Shown: positions 17,414 through 27,110 of the stretch, piece by piece
Position numbering within the stretch: the first letter of the stretch is position 1
How the letters are laid out: each line of letters begins with the position of its first letter
Assembly: GCA_024579835.1 (NCBI GenBank)
Contig: CP102060.1
Span: 2,765,558 to 2,829,557 of the forward strand
Direction of reading: 5' to 3'
DNA from: Clostridiaceae bacterium HFYG-1003
GTDB lineage: Bacteria > Bacillota > Clostridia > Clostridiales > Clostridiaceae
Length of the DNA: 64,000 nucleotides
Notes under the pieces: generated by a model
Databases searched by the model: none
What the model was told of the DNA's origin: nothing
Seen by the model: only the letters and a program-made list of their open reading frames with translations
Translations under genes and position numbers: made by a program

Positions 17414-19438
17414 TCAGGATTGCTCGATTTCCCGGGGCAGATCGCAGACTCCAGCAGTGCAATGATACAGGAAGACTCGGTCCGAACTGTCCAGGCTGCC
17501 CAAAAAGTCAACCGCGGCGCGGAGCGGACTGTCCGGTGTGACCAGCTGGATCCGTCCAGGCAGATTCAACGAACGAGCCAGTCGGGTCAGGGCCTCGAAA
17601 TCCGGTCCGGTCAGGATATGCAGTTCCTGATCTCCGGATATTCGCTGCCAGGCATCCACCAGGGTGACCACGGCATCCGGGTTGTCCGTCATCTGGCCGG
17701 AAAAGCGCTGAAACATCTGATCCAGAATCCGCCGGTACCTGGGCTCGTGGGCGATCAGGCTAAGCTCGGCCAGGACCAGCGCCATGATTCCGTTTCCCGA
17801 TGGAATCGCGGAATCGTAGGCATCCACCGGGTTCAGAATCAGGTCGGACCGACCGACTCCCGCCAGCTGAAAGGCTTGTTCCGCCTCGGAGTAAAATTCC
17901 TGCAGGGTCTGCTCCGTGAGTCGGATGGCCTGAAGAAGCCACTTTGGCCGCTGACTGGCCTGAGCCAGTGCCAGCAGCGCGTGAATCCCAAAGGCATAAT
18001 CGTCCAGGATGCCTTCGGGTCCCATCCGGCTGCCCCGGCGGGAGGTATGAAGCCTGCCGTCCACGGTCATTGATCCCAGCAGCCGGTCCATCGTCGCTTC
18101 GGCCAGGGTCAGCAGGGACGGATCGGCAAAAGCCTGGGAGCCGACGGCCAGGGCCCGGACGACCATGGCGTTCCAGGAAAACAGGATTTTATCATCCCGC
18201 AGGGGCCGGATCCGCTGATCCCGCCAGGCTTTCAGCTGATTGAGCAGCGGCCGCCAGACCTGTTCTTCGGAATCCCGCACCGACAACTCGGCAGCAATCA
18301 GATTCAGGATGTTCCCGCCTTCAAAGTTTCCCTTTGCCGTCACCCCGAAGACAGCTTTGAAAGGCTCTGCCGCATCGCCCGCGATCTGATCGATCTCAGC
18401 TTCGCAAAAGACATAGAATTTGCCTTCCACCCCTTCTGAATCGGCATCCTCGGCGGCGCAAAAGAGTCCGTCTTCCGACTGGAGATCACTCATTATATAC
18501 TCCAGGGTCCGGTCATAGATCGTTCGAAACAGGGGCAACGGCTGCCTCTGCCAGGCTCTGGCCGCCACTTCCATCAGAAAGGCATTGTCATAGAGCATCT
18601 TCTCAAAATGTGGCACCAGCCAGGCCTCATCCACACTGTAGCGGCTGATGCCGCCTCCGACATGATCATAGATTCCGCCGCGGTACATGCTTTCCAGGGT
18701 GGCAAACGCCATTTCCAGGGGTCCTGGTTCGTCAGAGGGATCCGCCTGATCTGCCCCGGTCTGGACATCCGGCTGATTCAAAAGGAACAGCAGGTTGTGT
18801 GGGGCAGGAAACTTGGGTTTGGTGCCAAAGCCAGGATGAACCGGATCATAGCGCAGGCGCAGGGTCTCCACCAGCTGTTCGGCCAGGTCGGGGTCCAGGC
18901 TGCGGCGGTCCTCCCGCTGCCGGCTCCGGATGGTTTGAACCTGGGTGAGCACCTGCTCCGTAATCTGTTCCACAGCGGCAGGATTCCCGTGATAGACCTC
19001 CTGAATCCCGGTCAGTATCTGAGGGAATCCGGGGGACCAGACCGTGGCCTGCGGCGGGATGTAGGTAGCGGCATAAAACGGCGCCAGCCCGGGCGTCAGA
19101 AAGACGTTCATCGGCCAGCCGCCCTGCCCGGTCAAGGCCTGGGTAAAGCTCATGTACAGGTGATCCAGATCCGGGCGCTCCTCCCGGTCCACTTTGACGG
19201 CAATGAAGTGCTCGTTCAACAGTCGGGCAATTTCCTCGTTTTCAAAGGATTCCCGCTCCATGACGTGACACCAGTGGCAGGTGGAATAACCTACCGACAG
19301 AAAAATTGGCTTATTCTCCCGCCGGGCCCGCCCGAGCGCTTCCTCGCCCCAGGGGTACCAGTCCACGTGATTGTGGGCATGCTGCAATAGATACGGCGAG
19401 GCTTCGCCGATCAGTCGGTTGGTATGCTGTTGAGTCAT
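17414..19438 (-). CDS. DUF255/thioredoxin-domain protein (YyaL/spermatogenesis-associated protein 20 family)
   Basis: 674-residue protein with an N-terminal thioredoxin-like domain of the DUF255 type ([18 protein letters not shown], then [14 protein letters not shown] with a CHWC active site) and a long C-terminal (alpha/alpha) barrel resembling N-acylglucosamine 2-epimerase/cellobiose epimerase folds. The biochemical role of this widespread family is not settled. The ATG at 19438 has AGGAGG 5 bases upstream; a longer in-frame extension to 19543 has none. It is a single minus-strand gene. Confidence 0.88.
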   Translation of the reverse strand: MTQQHTNRLIGEASPYLLQHAHNHVDWYPWGEEALGRARRENKPIFLSVGYSTCHWCHVMERESFENEEIARLLNEHFIAVKVDREERPDLDHLYMSFTQALTGQGGWPMNVFLTPGLAPFYAATYIPPQATVWSPGFPQILTGIQEVYHGNPAAVEQITEQVLTQVQTIRSRQREDRRSLDPDLAEQLVETLRLRYDPVHPGFGTKPKFPAPHNLLFLLNQPDVQTGADQADPSDEPGPLEMAFATLESMYRGGIYDHVGGGISRYSVDEAWLVPHFEKMLYDNAFLMEVAARAWQRQPLPLFRTIYDRTLEYIMSDLQSEDGLFCAAEDADSEGVEGKFYVFCEAEIDQIAGDAAEPFKAVFGVTAKGNFEGGNILNLIAAELSVRDSEEQVWRPLLNQLKAWRDQRIRPLRDDKILFSWNAMVVRALAVGSQAFADPSLLTLAEATMDRLLGSMTVDGRLHTSRRGSRMGPEGILDDYAFGIHALLALAQASQRPKWLLQAIRLTEQTLQEFYSEAEQAFQLAGVGRSDLILNPVDAYDSAIPSGNGIMALVLAELSLIAHEPRYRRILDQMFQRFSGQMTDNPDAVVTLVDAWQRISGDQELHILTGPDFEALTRLARSLNLPGRIQLVTPDSPLRAAVDFLGSLDSSDRVFLYHCTAGVCDLPREIEQS

Positions 19439-19629
19439 GGCTTCCTCCTTATCAGTCGAAATGATAGTACCATTGTAAGGAGCAGATGTTACCGCCGAAT
19501 GAACTGAATCCCAGGTCCCCTGGCTCCCCTTCGCCAGCACCACCCCTTCAATCCTGTACCGCCCGGCCTTGCCGTGCAGGAATCGGACCGAATTGGCGGC
19601 AGTCCGTACTGACAGCGGAACTTAAAAAA

Positions 19630-19662
19630 GCCAGGAGACTCTGCCCTGCAGGGTCTCCTGGC
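19630..19662 (-). terminator. Terminator of glutaminase gene
   Basis: Arms GCCAGGAGAC (19630-19639) and GTCTCCTGGC (19653-19662) with a 13-base loop; read on the minus strand the stem is followed directly by TTTTTT, a standard rho-independent terminator 19 bases after the glsA stop. Confidence 0.9.
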
Positions 19663-19681
19663 GTGTCGCTCGGTGGGGTAA

Positions 19682-20638
19682 CTACTGATTTCCTTTGAAA
19701 TAATGCAGATCCAGGGCCTGGGACAGGTATTCCAGGGTCTTGATGCCGCACAGACTGTTGCCCTTCTCATCCAGGGCGGGACTGTAGACCCCCAGGCCGG
19801 CCTTGCCCTGTACCAGGGCGAGAATGCCTCCGCCCACGCCGCTTTTGGCCGGCATGCCGACTTTAATGGCAAATTCCCCGGAACTGTCATACATGCCACA
19901 GGTGACCATGAGTGTTTTGACCAGAGTGGCATAATAAGCGCTGAGAATCGGCTCTCCGGTGAGCGGATCCTGCCCGTCATTGGCCAGGATCATGCCAAAC
20001 CGGGCCAGATCCCTGGTATTGACCAGGATGGAGCACATCCGGAAGTAGGCATCCAGGGTCGCTTCCACATCGCCCTGAATGACCTGGTCGGATTTCATGA
20101 AATAGGCCAGAGACCGGTTCAGGTCACCGGTTTCCTTTTCCGACCGGTACACCGTCTCATCAATGGTCAGGGGGCGGCGGGCCAGGCCTTCGAGGAATTC
20201 CATGAACTGGACGAAGGTTCTGCCCTCCTCCAGGATCAGCCCCATCGTCGCGATGGCGCCGGCATTGATGAAGGGATTCAGAGGATGGTGCCCCTTGGTT
20301 TCCAGCTTGACGATGGAGTTGAAGGAATCGCCGGTCGGTTCCACGCCAACCCGGGAGAAGACTTTCTCATGACCCAATTCAAGCAGGGCGTAGATCAGGA
20401 GCAGGGCCTTGGAAATGCTCTGCATGGTGAACATCTGATCCCAGTGGCCGCGGCAGTGGAACTCCCCATCCCGGGTGAGAACGCAGATGCCCAAATGGTC
20501 AGCGGGGGCTCCAGCCAGGGCCGGGATATAATCAGCCACTTTGCCCTGTCCCAGATAACCGGATCCATAGGCAAGCGCGTCGGTCAGTCCCTGATCCATC
20601 GCTTGGGTCAGATCGAATGTTTTTTTGAGTTCTTCCAT
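19682..20638 (-). CDS. glsA: Glutaminase A
   Basis: 318-residue serine-dependent beta-lactamase-fold glutaminase converting glutamine to glutamate and ammonia. The S-x-x-K nucleophile motif is TMQSISK (Ser74, Lys77), with conserved PFINAGAI, YRSEKETGDLN and GMPAKSGVGGGI segments. GGAGG lies 7 bases before the ATG. The length is normal for the family. A strong terminator follows. In an amino-acid fermenter it would feed glutamate catabolism. Confidence 0.95.
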   Translation of the reverse strand: MEELKKTFDLTQAMDQGLTDALAYGSGYLGQGKVADYIPALAGAPADHLGICVLTRDGEFHCRGHWDQMFTMQSISKALLLIYALLELGHEKVFSRVGVEPTGDSFNSIVKLETKGHHPLNPFINAGAIATMGLILEEGRTFVQFMEFLEGLARRPLTIDETVYRSEKETGDLNRSLAYFMKSDQVIQGDVEATLDAYFRMCSILVNTRDLARFGMILANDGQDPLTGEPILSAYYATLVKTLMVTCGMYDSSGEFAIKVGMPAKSGVGGGILALVQGKAGLGVYSPALDEKGNSLCGIKTLEYLSQALDLHYFKGNQ

Positions 20639-20807
20639 AGCATTTCCTCCGTCCTGAATACAATCCCTTCTATCTTACCGAGGGGCATTCAAAAAGACAA
20701 ACCGTGAGCTCACCCCCGCGGTTCGTGAAACATCATATTTACAACAAAAACCGGCGGGCTTTAATACATTTTTGGTTTGAGTCCGCCTTCGTTTTGTTTT
20801 TTTGAAA

Positions 20808-21257
20808 TTACCTGTTATTTTTTTGACTGGCCGGTGGTTTCGGTCCGGCTGGTTTCGGTCCGGCTGGTTTCGTCCCGGCGGGTTCCGCTCCGGCTGCTTC
20901 CTCCTGGCGGGAGAGCACCCAGTCCCGCAACACCAGGGCATGGTTATATTCCCGGGACTTGGCGGCATAGAGAAACACCACGGGCCCATCCGCCAGATAA
21001 ATTGCCATCTGCTCCAGAAAGTCCGCCGCCGCAGGGTTTGCGTTCAACTCCTCCAGGTAGGCTTCCCGGAACCGGGGAAAGGTCTCGGGATCATGGGCAA
21101 AGGTCCGGCGCAGTTCCGTGGATGGCGCCACTGCTTTGGCCCAGTCGGTCAGCTCAAGATCCTCCTTGCGTTTCCCTCTGGGCCAGAGCCGGTCTACCAG
21201 AATCCGCCTGCCCGCTGCAATCTCCTCATACACCCGGCTTACCTCAATGACTGCCAT
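20808..21257 (-). CDS. DUF488 family protein (YeaO-like) with PAGPK repeat tail
   Basis: 149-residue DUF488 protein; the family core is clear in RRILVDRLWPRGKRKEDLELTDW, TELRRTFAHDPETFPRFREAYLEEL and VVFLYAAKSREYNHALVL. Function is not established. The last 28 residues are a low-complexity tail of repeated PAG(T/P)KP units, encoded by four 15-base tandem repeats and absent from typical members. AGGAGG precedes the ATG. Confidence 0.85.
   Translation of the reverse strand: MAVIEVSRVYEEIAAGRRILVDRLWPRGKRKEDLELTDWAKAVAPSTELRRTFAHDPETFPRFREAYLEELNANPAAADFLEQMAIYLADGPVVFLYAAKSREYNHALVLRDWVLSRQEEAAGAEPAGTKPAGPKPAGPKPPASQKNNR
20836..20895. repeat. Four tandem 15-bp repeats in the DUF488 gene
   Basis: Units GGTTTCGGTCCGGCT, the same again, GGTTTCGTCCCGGCG and GGTTCCGCTCCGGCT follow each other in frame and encode the proline-rich tail of the DUF488 protein. 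Confidence 0.9.
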
Positions 21258-21383
21258 GCCTGGTCTCCTCCCTGTTCCCTTTGATTAACTACATTGTAAC
21301 CCTTTTCTCCCGGAAAAAGCGTAAGAATAAAGTACGGGATCCCAAGGGATCCAATAGAAAAACCGTACAGGGAGGAACCTGAC

Positions 21384-22643
21384 ATGATAAAAAAAGCCGC
21401 CCCTTTCGTCCTGAGTCTGTCAATTCTGGCCGGCTGTGCTCCGGCTGCCCCGGCTTCGGCCTTTTTGAAGAAAGTTGCGGTCAGTCCAACGGCCACCACT
21501 GTCCAGGTCCCGTCGGACATCCACGCCAGCATCTTTGCGCTGGCCAAGGAGATTACCCCGGCGTACTTCAGCGAATCCAAGAAGCAGAACCAGATCTTTT
21601 CCCCACTGTCCCTGTGGACGGCGCTGGGTGTTCTGCGGGAAGGCGCAGCCGGTGAAACGCGGACGGAGCTGGACCAACTGATGAAGCTGTCCGCGGACTT
21701 TGACTCTTCCAAGGTGATCCCGGACTTGTCCAAAAGCCTCAATTTCATGACGGCTTCGAAACTGCCCAAGGCCAAACCGGATGATTCCAAGTACGGCGTC
21801 CTTTTAACGAATGGGATTTTCTTTGACCAACGCTTTGCCAAAAACATCCGCTCCAGTTTTTTTGAGACGGCAGCCTCGGTCTGGGGTACGGAAACGGCCC
21901 ATGTTGACTTTACCAAAGAAACCGAAACCAAATCGCTTATCCGCCAGTGGGTCAGTGACAAGACCGAGCAGTTCATCGCGGATTATGACGCCACCTTCGC
22001 CACGGATGGTTCCGCCATCCTCAATATCTACAATGTCCTGTTCCTGAAGGACCTGTGGCTGGAGCCTTTCCAGAAACTGGAGAATCAGACCTTCCACGCT
22101 CCGACCGGCGATGTTTCGGTGCCGTTCATGGGCCGTCTTGCCGAAGGCGCTCACTATGTCGATCATTCCAAAGCCCAGGCTGTCGCTTTCCCCGGAGAAC
22201 AGGGCATTCGCGTCTGGTTCATGCTGCCGAAGAACGAATTGCAGCCGGTGGACCTGGTGGCTGACCTGGATGGCATTCTGGCCGGCGGAGCGCCGACCTA
22301 TGTCAACTTCAAGGCACCGGTCCTGGATCTGGACGGAGAGAATCTGTCGCTGAAGGACCTGCTGGAAGCCAAGGGCTATACCAAAATGTTCCATTCGGCG
22401 GATCTGTCCCGCATGCTGGACGGAGTCAACGCGGAGGTCTCCGAGATCAAGCAGAAGACGAAACTGCAGATGGACGAAAAGGGCTTCAAGGCTGCGGCCG
22501 TCACCGAAATTGGCATTCTGGAGACCTCCGGACCGGCCGATCCCCCGGTTGAATTCATCGCTGACCGGCCCTATCTTATCGTCATTGAGTACCAGGGCCT
22601 GCCTCTGTTCATTGCTCAGATCAAACAGCCGTCAGAAAAATAA
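21384..22643 (+). CDS. Lipoprotein serpin 1
   Basis: 419-residue serpin-fold protein with a lipoprotein signal peptide ending in the lipobox LAGC (Cys18), so it should be anchored outside the cytoplasmic membrane. Serpin hallmarks are NQIFSPLSLWTALGVLREGA, NIYNVLFLKDLW, the shutter/breach segments and the C-terminal DRPYLIVIEYQGLPLFIAQI. The reactive-loop hinge reads EKGFKAAAVT from residue 365, with an unusual Phe where inhibitory serpins normally have Thr or Ser (P14). It is the first of three tandem paralogues; GGAGG precedes the ATG. Confidence 0.92.
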   Translation: MIKKAAPFVLSLSILAGCAPAAPASAFLKKVAVSPTATTVQVPSDIHASIFALAKEITPAYFSESKKQNQIFSPLSLWTALGVLREGAAGETRTELDQLMKLSADFDSSKVIPDLSKSLNFMTASKLPKAKPDDSKYGVLLTNGIFFDQRFAKNIRSSFFETAASVWGTETAHVDFTKETETKSLIRQWVSDKTEQFIADYDATFATDGSAILNIYNVLFLKDLWLEPFQKLENQTFHAPTGDVSVPFMGRLAEGAHYVDHSKAQAVAFPGEQGIRVWFMLPKNELQPVDLVADLDGILAGGAPTYVNFKAPVLDLDGENLSLKDLLEAKGYTKMFHSADLSRMLDGVNAEVSEIKQKTKLQMDEKGFKAAAVTEIGILETSGPADPPVEFIADRPYLIVIEYQGLPLFIAQIKQPSEK

Positions 22644-22677
22644 CGGCAACCGCCTCGCCTGAAACGGAGGAATTCTT

Positions 22678-23934
22678 ATGAAGCGACCGATCATCCCACT
22701 GATTCTCGGACTGTCGCTGCTGGCGGGCTGCGCGCCGCAGAGCCCGGCTTCGGCCTTTTTGAAAAAAGTCCCGGTCAATGATTCCGCCCCGACCGTTCAG
22801 GTCCCAGCGGAGATTCACGCCAGCATCTTTGCCCTGACCAGGGAAATTACCCCAGCCTATTTCAGGGAATCCGCGAAGCAGAATCAGATCTTTTCCCCGT
22901 TGTCCCTGTGGACCGCCCTGGGGGTTCTGCGGGAAGGCGCAGCCGGAGAAACCCTGGCGGAGCTCGACCGTCTGATGAAGCTGTCGGCGGCCTTTGACTC
23001 CTCGAAAGTGATCCCGGATTTGTCCAAAAGCTTAAATTTCATGACAGCTTCGAAATTGCCCAAAGACAAGCCGGATGATTCCCGGTACGGCATCCTTCTG
23101 ACCAACGGCATTTTCTTCGACCAGCGCTATGCCGCCAAGATCCGCTCCGCCTACCTGGAAACGGCTGCCTCGGTCTGGGGCACGGAAACGGCCCGAGTTG
23201 ACTTTACCAAAGCGGCCGAAACCAAGGAAATCATCCGGCAGTGGGTCAGTGACAAGACCCAGGAGTTCATCCCGAACTACGAAGCGAGCTTTGCCACCGA
23301 CGGATCCGCCATCCTCAATATCTACAATGTGCTGTTTCTCAAGGACTTATGGCTGATGCCCTTCCAGAAGCTCCAGAATCAGACCTTCCATGCGCCTTCC
23401 GGCGATGTGTCGGTGCCGTTCATGGGACGCCTGGCCGAGGATGCCCACTACGTCGATCACGCCAGAGCTCAGGCTGTCGCCTTCCGCGGCGAGCAGGGCA
23501 TCCGGGTCTGGTTCCTGCTGCCGAAGAACGGGCTGCCACCGGTGGATCTGGTGGCCGACCTGGATGAAATTCTGGCGGGCGGAGAGCAGACTTACCTCCA
23601 CTTCAAGGCTCCGCTCCTGGATCTGGACGGGGAGAACCTGTCCCTGAAAGACCTGCTCCAGGCCAAAGGCTATACCAAAATGTTCCAAGAAGCGGATCTG
23701 TCCCGCATGCTGGACGGTATCTATGGCGAAGTATCGGATATCAAGCAGAAGACCCGGCTGCAGATGGATGAAAAAGGCTTCAAGGCCGCTGCGGTCACCC
23801 AGATCAGCATTGATACCTCGGCACCGCCGGATCCGCCCCTGGAAATCACCGTCGACCGGCCCTATCTCATCGTCATTGAATACCAGGGCCTGCCTCTGTT
23901 TGTCGCTCAGATCAAACAGCCGTCAGAACCATAG
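22678..23934 (+). CDS. Lipoprotein serpin 2
   Basis: 418-residue paralogue of the preceding gene, 34 bases downstream, again with a lipobox LAGC at Cys18. The body is very similar to the first copy, whereas the reactive loop after the hinge EKGFKAAAVT changes to QISIDTSAPPDPPLEI, one residue shorter than in copy 1. The scissile bond would lie near TS-A by simple counting, which is only approximate. The ribosome site is GGAGG. Probably inhibits or senses extracellular serine or cysteine proteases, possibly its own or those of neighbours. Confidence 0.92.
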   Translation: MKRPIIPLILGLSLLAGCAPQSPASAFLKKVPVNDSAPTVQVPAEIHASIFALTREITPAYFRESAKQNQIFSPLSLWTALGVLREGAAGETLAELDRLMKLSAAFDSSKVIPDLSKSLNFMTASKLPKDKPDDSRYGILLTNGIFFDQRYAAKIRSAYLETAASVWGTETARVDFTKAAETKEIIRQWVSDKTQEFIPNYEASFATDGSAILNIYNVLFLKDLWLMPFQKLQNQTFHAPSGDVSVPFMGRLAEDAHYVDHARAQAVAFRGEQGIRVWFLLPKNGLPPVDLVADLDEILAGGEQTYLHFKAPLLDLDGENLSLKDLLQAKGYTKMFQEADLSRMLDGIYGEVSDIKQKTRLQMDEKGFKAAAVTQISIDTSAPPDPPLEITVDRPYLIVIEYQGLPLFVAQIKQPSEP

Positions 23935-23969
23935 CCTCACTCACCACGTTTGAAAACGGAGGAATCCAG

Positions 23970-25229
23970 ATGAAACGATCCACCATTCCATTGATTCTGG
24001 GGCTGTCCCTGCTGGCCGGCTGTGCGCCGGTCACGCCGGCTTCGGTGTTCTTAAAGCAGGTTCCGGTGAATTCAGCCCGAACTGCGGTTGAGGTCCCTTC
24101 CGAGATCCGCTCCAGTCTGTATGAGCTGGCGGAGGAAATTACCCCGGCCTATTTCGCGGTCTCGGAGAAGAAAAATCAGATCTTTTCCCCGCTGTCCCTG
24201 TGGACGGCCTTGGGTGTTCTGCGGGAAGGCGCGGCCGGGGAAACGCTGGCGGAACTGAACCGCCTGATGAAGCTGCCGGCTGGTTTTGATTCCTCGAAGG
24301 TCATTCCGGACCTGAGCAGAAGTCTCAATTTCATGACGGCATCGAAATTGCTCCGGGACAAGCCGGATGATTCCAAGTACGGCATACGCCTGACCAACGG
24401 AATCTTTTTCGATTCACGCTATGCTGCCAACATCAAATCCCAGTATTTCGAAACCGCCGCCTCCGTCTGGAGCGCGGAAACCGCTCAGGTCGACTTCACC
24501 AAAGAAGAAGAAACCAAGGAAATCATCCGGCAATGGGTCAGTGACAAGACGGACCGGTTCATGGAGGATTATGAAGCGACCTTTGAGACCGATGGCTCTG
24601 CCATTCTCAATATCTATAACGTGCTCTACCTGACCGATCTGTGGCTGGTTCCTTTCCAGAAGCTTCAAAATCAGACCTTCCACGCTCCCTCCGGTGACGT
24701 CCAGGTTCCCTTTGTGGGCCGACTGGCCGATGGGACGGACTATGTGGATCATGCCAAAGCCCAGGCGGTCGCCTTCCCCGGCGAACAGGGCATCCGGGTC
24801 TGGTTCCTCCTGCCCAGGGGAGAAGCCGAACCGCTGGATCTGATTCCAGAGCTGGCCTCGATTCTGTCCGAAGGGTCCCCGGCCCTGGTGGATTTCAAGG
24901 CTCCCGCCCTGGATATCAATGGCGAGAACCTGTCCCTGAAGAAACTCCTGATCGACAAAGGCTACACCAACATGTTCCTGTCCGCGGACCTGTCGAACAT
25001 GCTCAGCGGCGTGACGGCTTCCGTCACCGAAATCAAGCAGAAAACCAAACTGCAGCTGGATGAAAAAGGCTTCAAGGCCGCTGCCGTCACTGAAATCGGC
25101 GTCGGCAAAACCTCCCTCCCCGGGGACAATAAGATTGAGTTCACCCTGGATCGCCCCTACCTCCTGGTCATCGAGTACCAGGGACTCCCCCTGTTCATAT
25201 CCCGAATCCAGGATCCGTCAGAAAAGTAG
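23970..25229 (+). CDS. Lipoprotein serpin 3
   Basis: 419-residue third paralogue, 35 bases downstream, with lipobox LAGC at Cys18. The loop after the hinge EKGFKAAAVT is EIGVGKTSLPGDNKIEF, different in charge from both other copies, which suggests a different target protease. Its body is the most divergent of the three (for example LIPELASILSEGSPALVDF). A strong terminator follows, so the three genes form one transcription unit beginning around 21370. Confidence 0.92.
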   Translation: MKRSTIPLILGLSLLAGCAPVTPASVFLKQVPVNSARTAVEVPSEIRSSLYELAEEITPAYFAVSEKKNQIFSPLSLWTALGVLREGAAGETLAELNRLMKLPAGFDSSKVIPDLSRSLNFMTASKLLRDKPDDSKYGIRLTNGIFFDSRYAANIKSQYFETAASVWSAETAQVDFTKEEETKEIIRQWVSDKTDRFMEDYEATFETDGSAILNIYNVLYLTDLWLVPFQKLQNQTFHAPSGDVQVPFVGRLADGTDYVDHAKAQAVAFPGEQGIRVWFLLPRGEAEPLDLIPELASILSEGSPALVDFKAPALDINGENLSLKKLLIDKGYTNMFLSADLSNMLSGVTASVTEIKQKTKLQLDEKGFKAAAVTEIGVGKTSLPGDNKIEFTLDRPYLLVIEYQGLPLFISRIQDPSEK

Positions 25230-25300
25230 CCCATCACTTCACCACTCAGTATCCACGGTACCCTTCACCCAGGACGTACTGACGAAGAGAACCTGCAATG

Positions 25301-25348
25301 AAAACGACCTGTTCCGGACTGACATGGACCGGAACAGGTCGTTTTTTT
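25301..25348 (+). terminator. Terminator of the serpin operon
   Basis: Arms AAAACGACCTGTTCCGG and CCGGAACAGGTCGTTTT pair perfectly over 17 bases around an 11-base loop and are followed by a run of T, 71 bases after the third serpin stop. Confidence 0.95.
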
Positions 25349-25445
25349 GTCTGAACTATGTTATGACTCAAGTTCTGGCGTAAGTTCTGGCTTAAGATCT
25401 GAAATCATGGAACACATCAGGGTGAGAGGGAACCGGACGGAGTGT

Positions 25446-25643
25446 TTACCACAGGTCCTCCTGCCCGTCAGACTGCGGCGGGGTCTGAGTTTCCAGTGGC
25501 TTGCCCTGGTCGTTGGTTTCGGCTGCCGGGTGGGTCTGGGTGATTTCTTTTCGGATCTCATTCAGGGTTTTGAGGTAGATTCCCGCGATCAGAGTCATGG
25601 CGGCTCCGATCAGGAGAGAGGTTCTGCGCTCGGATTTTGACAT
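25446..25643 (-). CDS. Small single-pass membrane protein, unknown
   Basis: 65-residue protein with one N-terminal hydrophobic helix (RTSLLIGAAMTLIAGIYL) and a polar, glutamine- and proline-rich tail. GGGAGG stands 7 bases before the ATG at 25643, which supports translation. I do not recognise the family. It lies alone between the serpin terminator and the metallophosphoesterase gene. Confidence 0.55.
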   Translation of the reverse strand: MSKSERRTSLLIGAAMTLIAGIYLKTLNEIRKEITQTHPAAETNDQGKPLETQTPPQSDGQEDLW

Positions 25644-25892
25644 GGGACATCCTCCCTTGTGCAGTGTGGTTCGGGTGCTGGTCTTCCGGCTCAAAGTCTT
25701 GTCTTCTATACCCCTACTATACATCGAATCCGGCGCATATGGTATTCTTGAAGCAGGAACATCCCGCTTAATTTCGCACCCTTCCCTCAGATAGCGGCGT
25801 TGGCCGGACCGCTTGGTTCAACAGCTCCGGCGTTCGCCCGGAAGTAACGGGCCGGACTGCTGTTCCAGTTTGCTCAAAAAAGGAAGACTTTC

Positions 25893-27110
25893 ATGAATTA
25901 TAAATTGCCTCTCAACATTCTTCACGTTGCCGATCTGCATCTGCTGTCCGCCCGTCTCCATGACAAAGGCGATGCCCTGCATCGCGTCAGTCTGCAGGGT
26001 GACGGCAAAGTTCTGCCCTATTCAGCGGAAATCGTGGAGGCGTTCACCTGGTATGTGCTTCGCCAGAAACCGGATCTATTGGTCATCAGCGGCGATCTGA
26101 CTTTCAACGGGGAATTGGAGAGCCATCTGGATGTGGTGGAACAGCTGCACCGGATTCAGTCCGGGGGAATTCCGGTAGCGCTGATTCCCGGGAATCACGA
26201 TATCGCCATCGCTTCGGCGGCCGCATTCCTGAAGGGAAGCATCCGGTCGGCGCCGTCCATCAGTGAGCCAGAATTCCTGGAACTGTACCGGGCCTTCGGC
26301 TATGACCGTGCCCGCTGGCGGGATCCGGCTTCCTTCAGCTGTATCCTGGAACTGAATGACGGGCTGCGGCTGGCTTTGATTGATACCAACACCCGCCTGG
26401 CACCGGGCAGGATTTCTCCGGCAACGCTGGAATGGCTGGACCGGTCCCTGGGGGAAGCTTCCGCTCAGGGCGAAACCATTCTGACGGCGACCCATCAAAA
26501 TATTCTGGTCCATAATGAAAAGTTCACCAGGGGATTCATCATCGACAACCATCTGGAGCTGATGCAGGTTCTCGATAAGTATCGGATCCGGCTGAATCTG
26601 TCCGGTCATATCCATCTGCAGCACCTGGCTCTGACTCCGGAGGGTCTCAACGAAACTGCCACCGGGGCGTTGTCGGCGTTTCCTCATTTGATGGCTCATG
26701 TGACCATTGATGAGGAACTGGTCCTGCAGTACCGGACCGAATCGCTGAACGTGTCCGGCTGGGCCGCCGGCCAGAGAGTGAATGACCCTAATCTGATGGA
26801 TTTTGAGGCTTTCTCCAGTCAGTACTTTTACGGGATTTCAGCGCTGAAGACCGGTGCTGATCTGCTCCAGGATCCTTCCCTCAGCGAACCGGAGGTGATT
26901 CGAATGGCTGAATTCGCGGCGGAAGTGACCCGGGCCTATTTCTCCGGAACCCTGCATCTGCTGCTGCAGGATCCGCAGCGTCACCAGGGCTATCGCCTGT
27001 GGGAAGAAAAAGGGCGTCACCTGCGGTTCTGGCATTATCTCAATTCCTTCCTGATTGCTCCGCTCAAGAATGAGAATGAGCTGCGGCTGTCGCTGCGGCC
27101 GAAGCCCTGA
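25893..27110 (+). CDS. Calcineurin-like metallophosphoesterase
   Basis: 405-residue phosphoesterase with all metal-binding motifs of the calcineurin-like superfamily: DLH (Asp14, His16), GDLTFNGE, GNHD, the ATHQN histidine and SGHIHLQH. No signal peptide or membrane helix is seen. The C-terminal 130 residues are helical and not recognised. AAGGAAG precedes the ATG. Its end overlaps the convergent cbiA gene by 47 bases. The substrate is unknown. Confidence 0.88.
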   Translation: MNYKLPLNILHVADLHLLSARLHDKGDALHRVSLQGDGKVLPYSAEIVEAFTWYVLRQKPDLLVISGDLTFNGELESHLDVVEQLHRIQSGGIPVALIPGNHDIAIASAAAFLKGSIRSAPSISEPEFLELYRAFGYDRARWRDPASFSCILELNDGLRLALIDTNTRLAPGRISPATLEWLDRSLGEASAQGETILTATHQNILVHNEKFTRGFIIDNHLELMQVLDKYRIRLNLSGHIHLQHLALTPEGLNETATGALSAFPHLMAHVTIDEELVLQYRTESLNVSGWAAGQRVNDPNLMDFEAFSSQYFYGISALKTGADLLQDPSLSEPEVIRMAEFAAEVTRAYFSGTLHLLLQDPQRHQGYRLWEEKGRHLRFWHYLNSFLIAPLKNENELRLSLRPKP

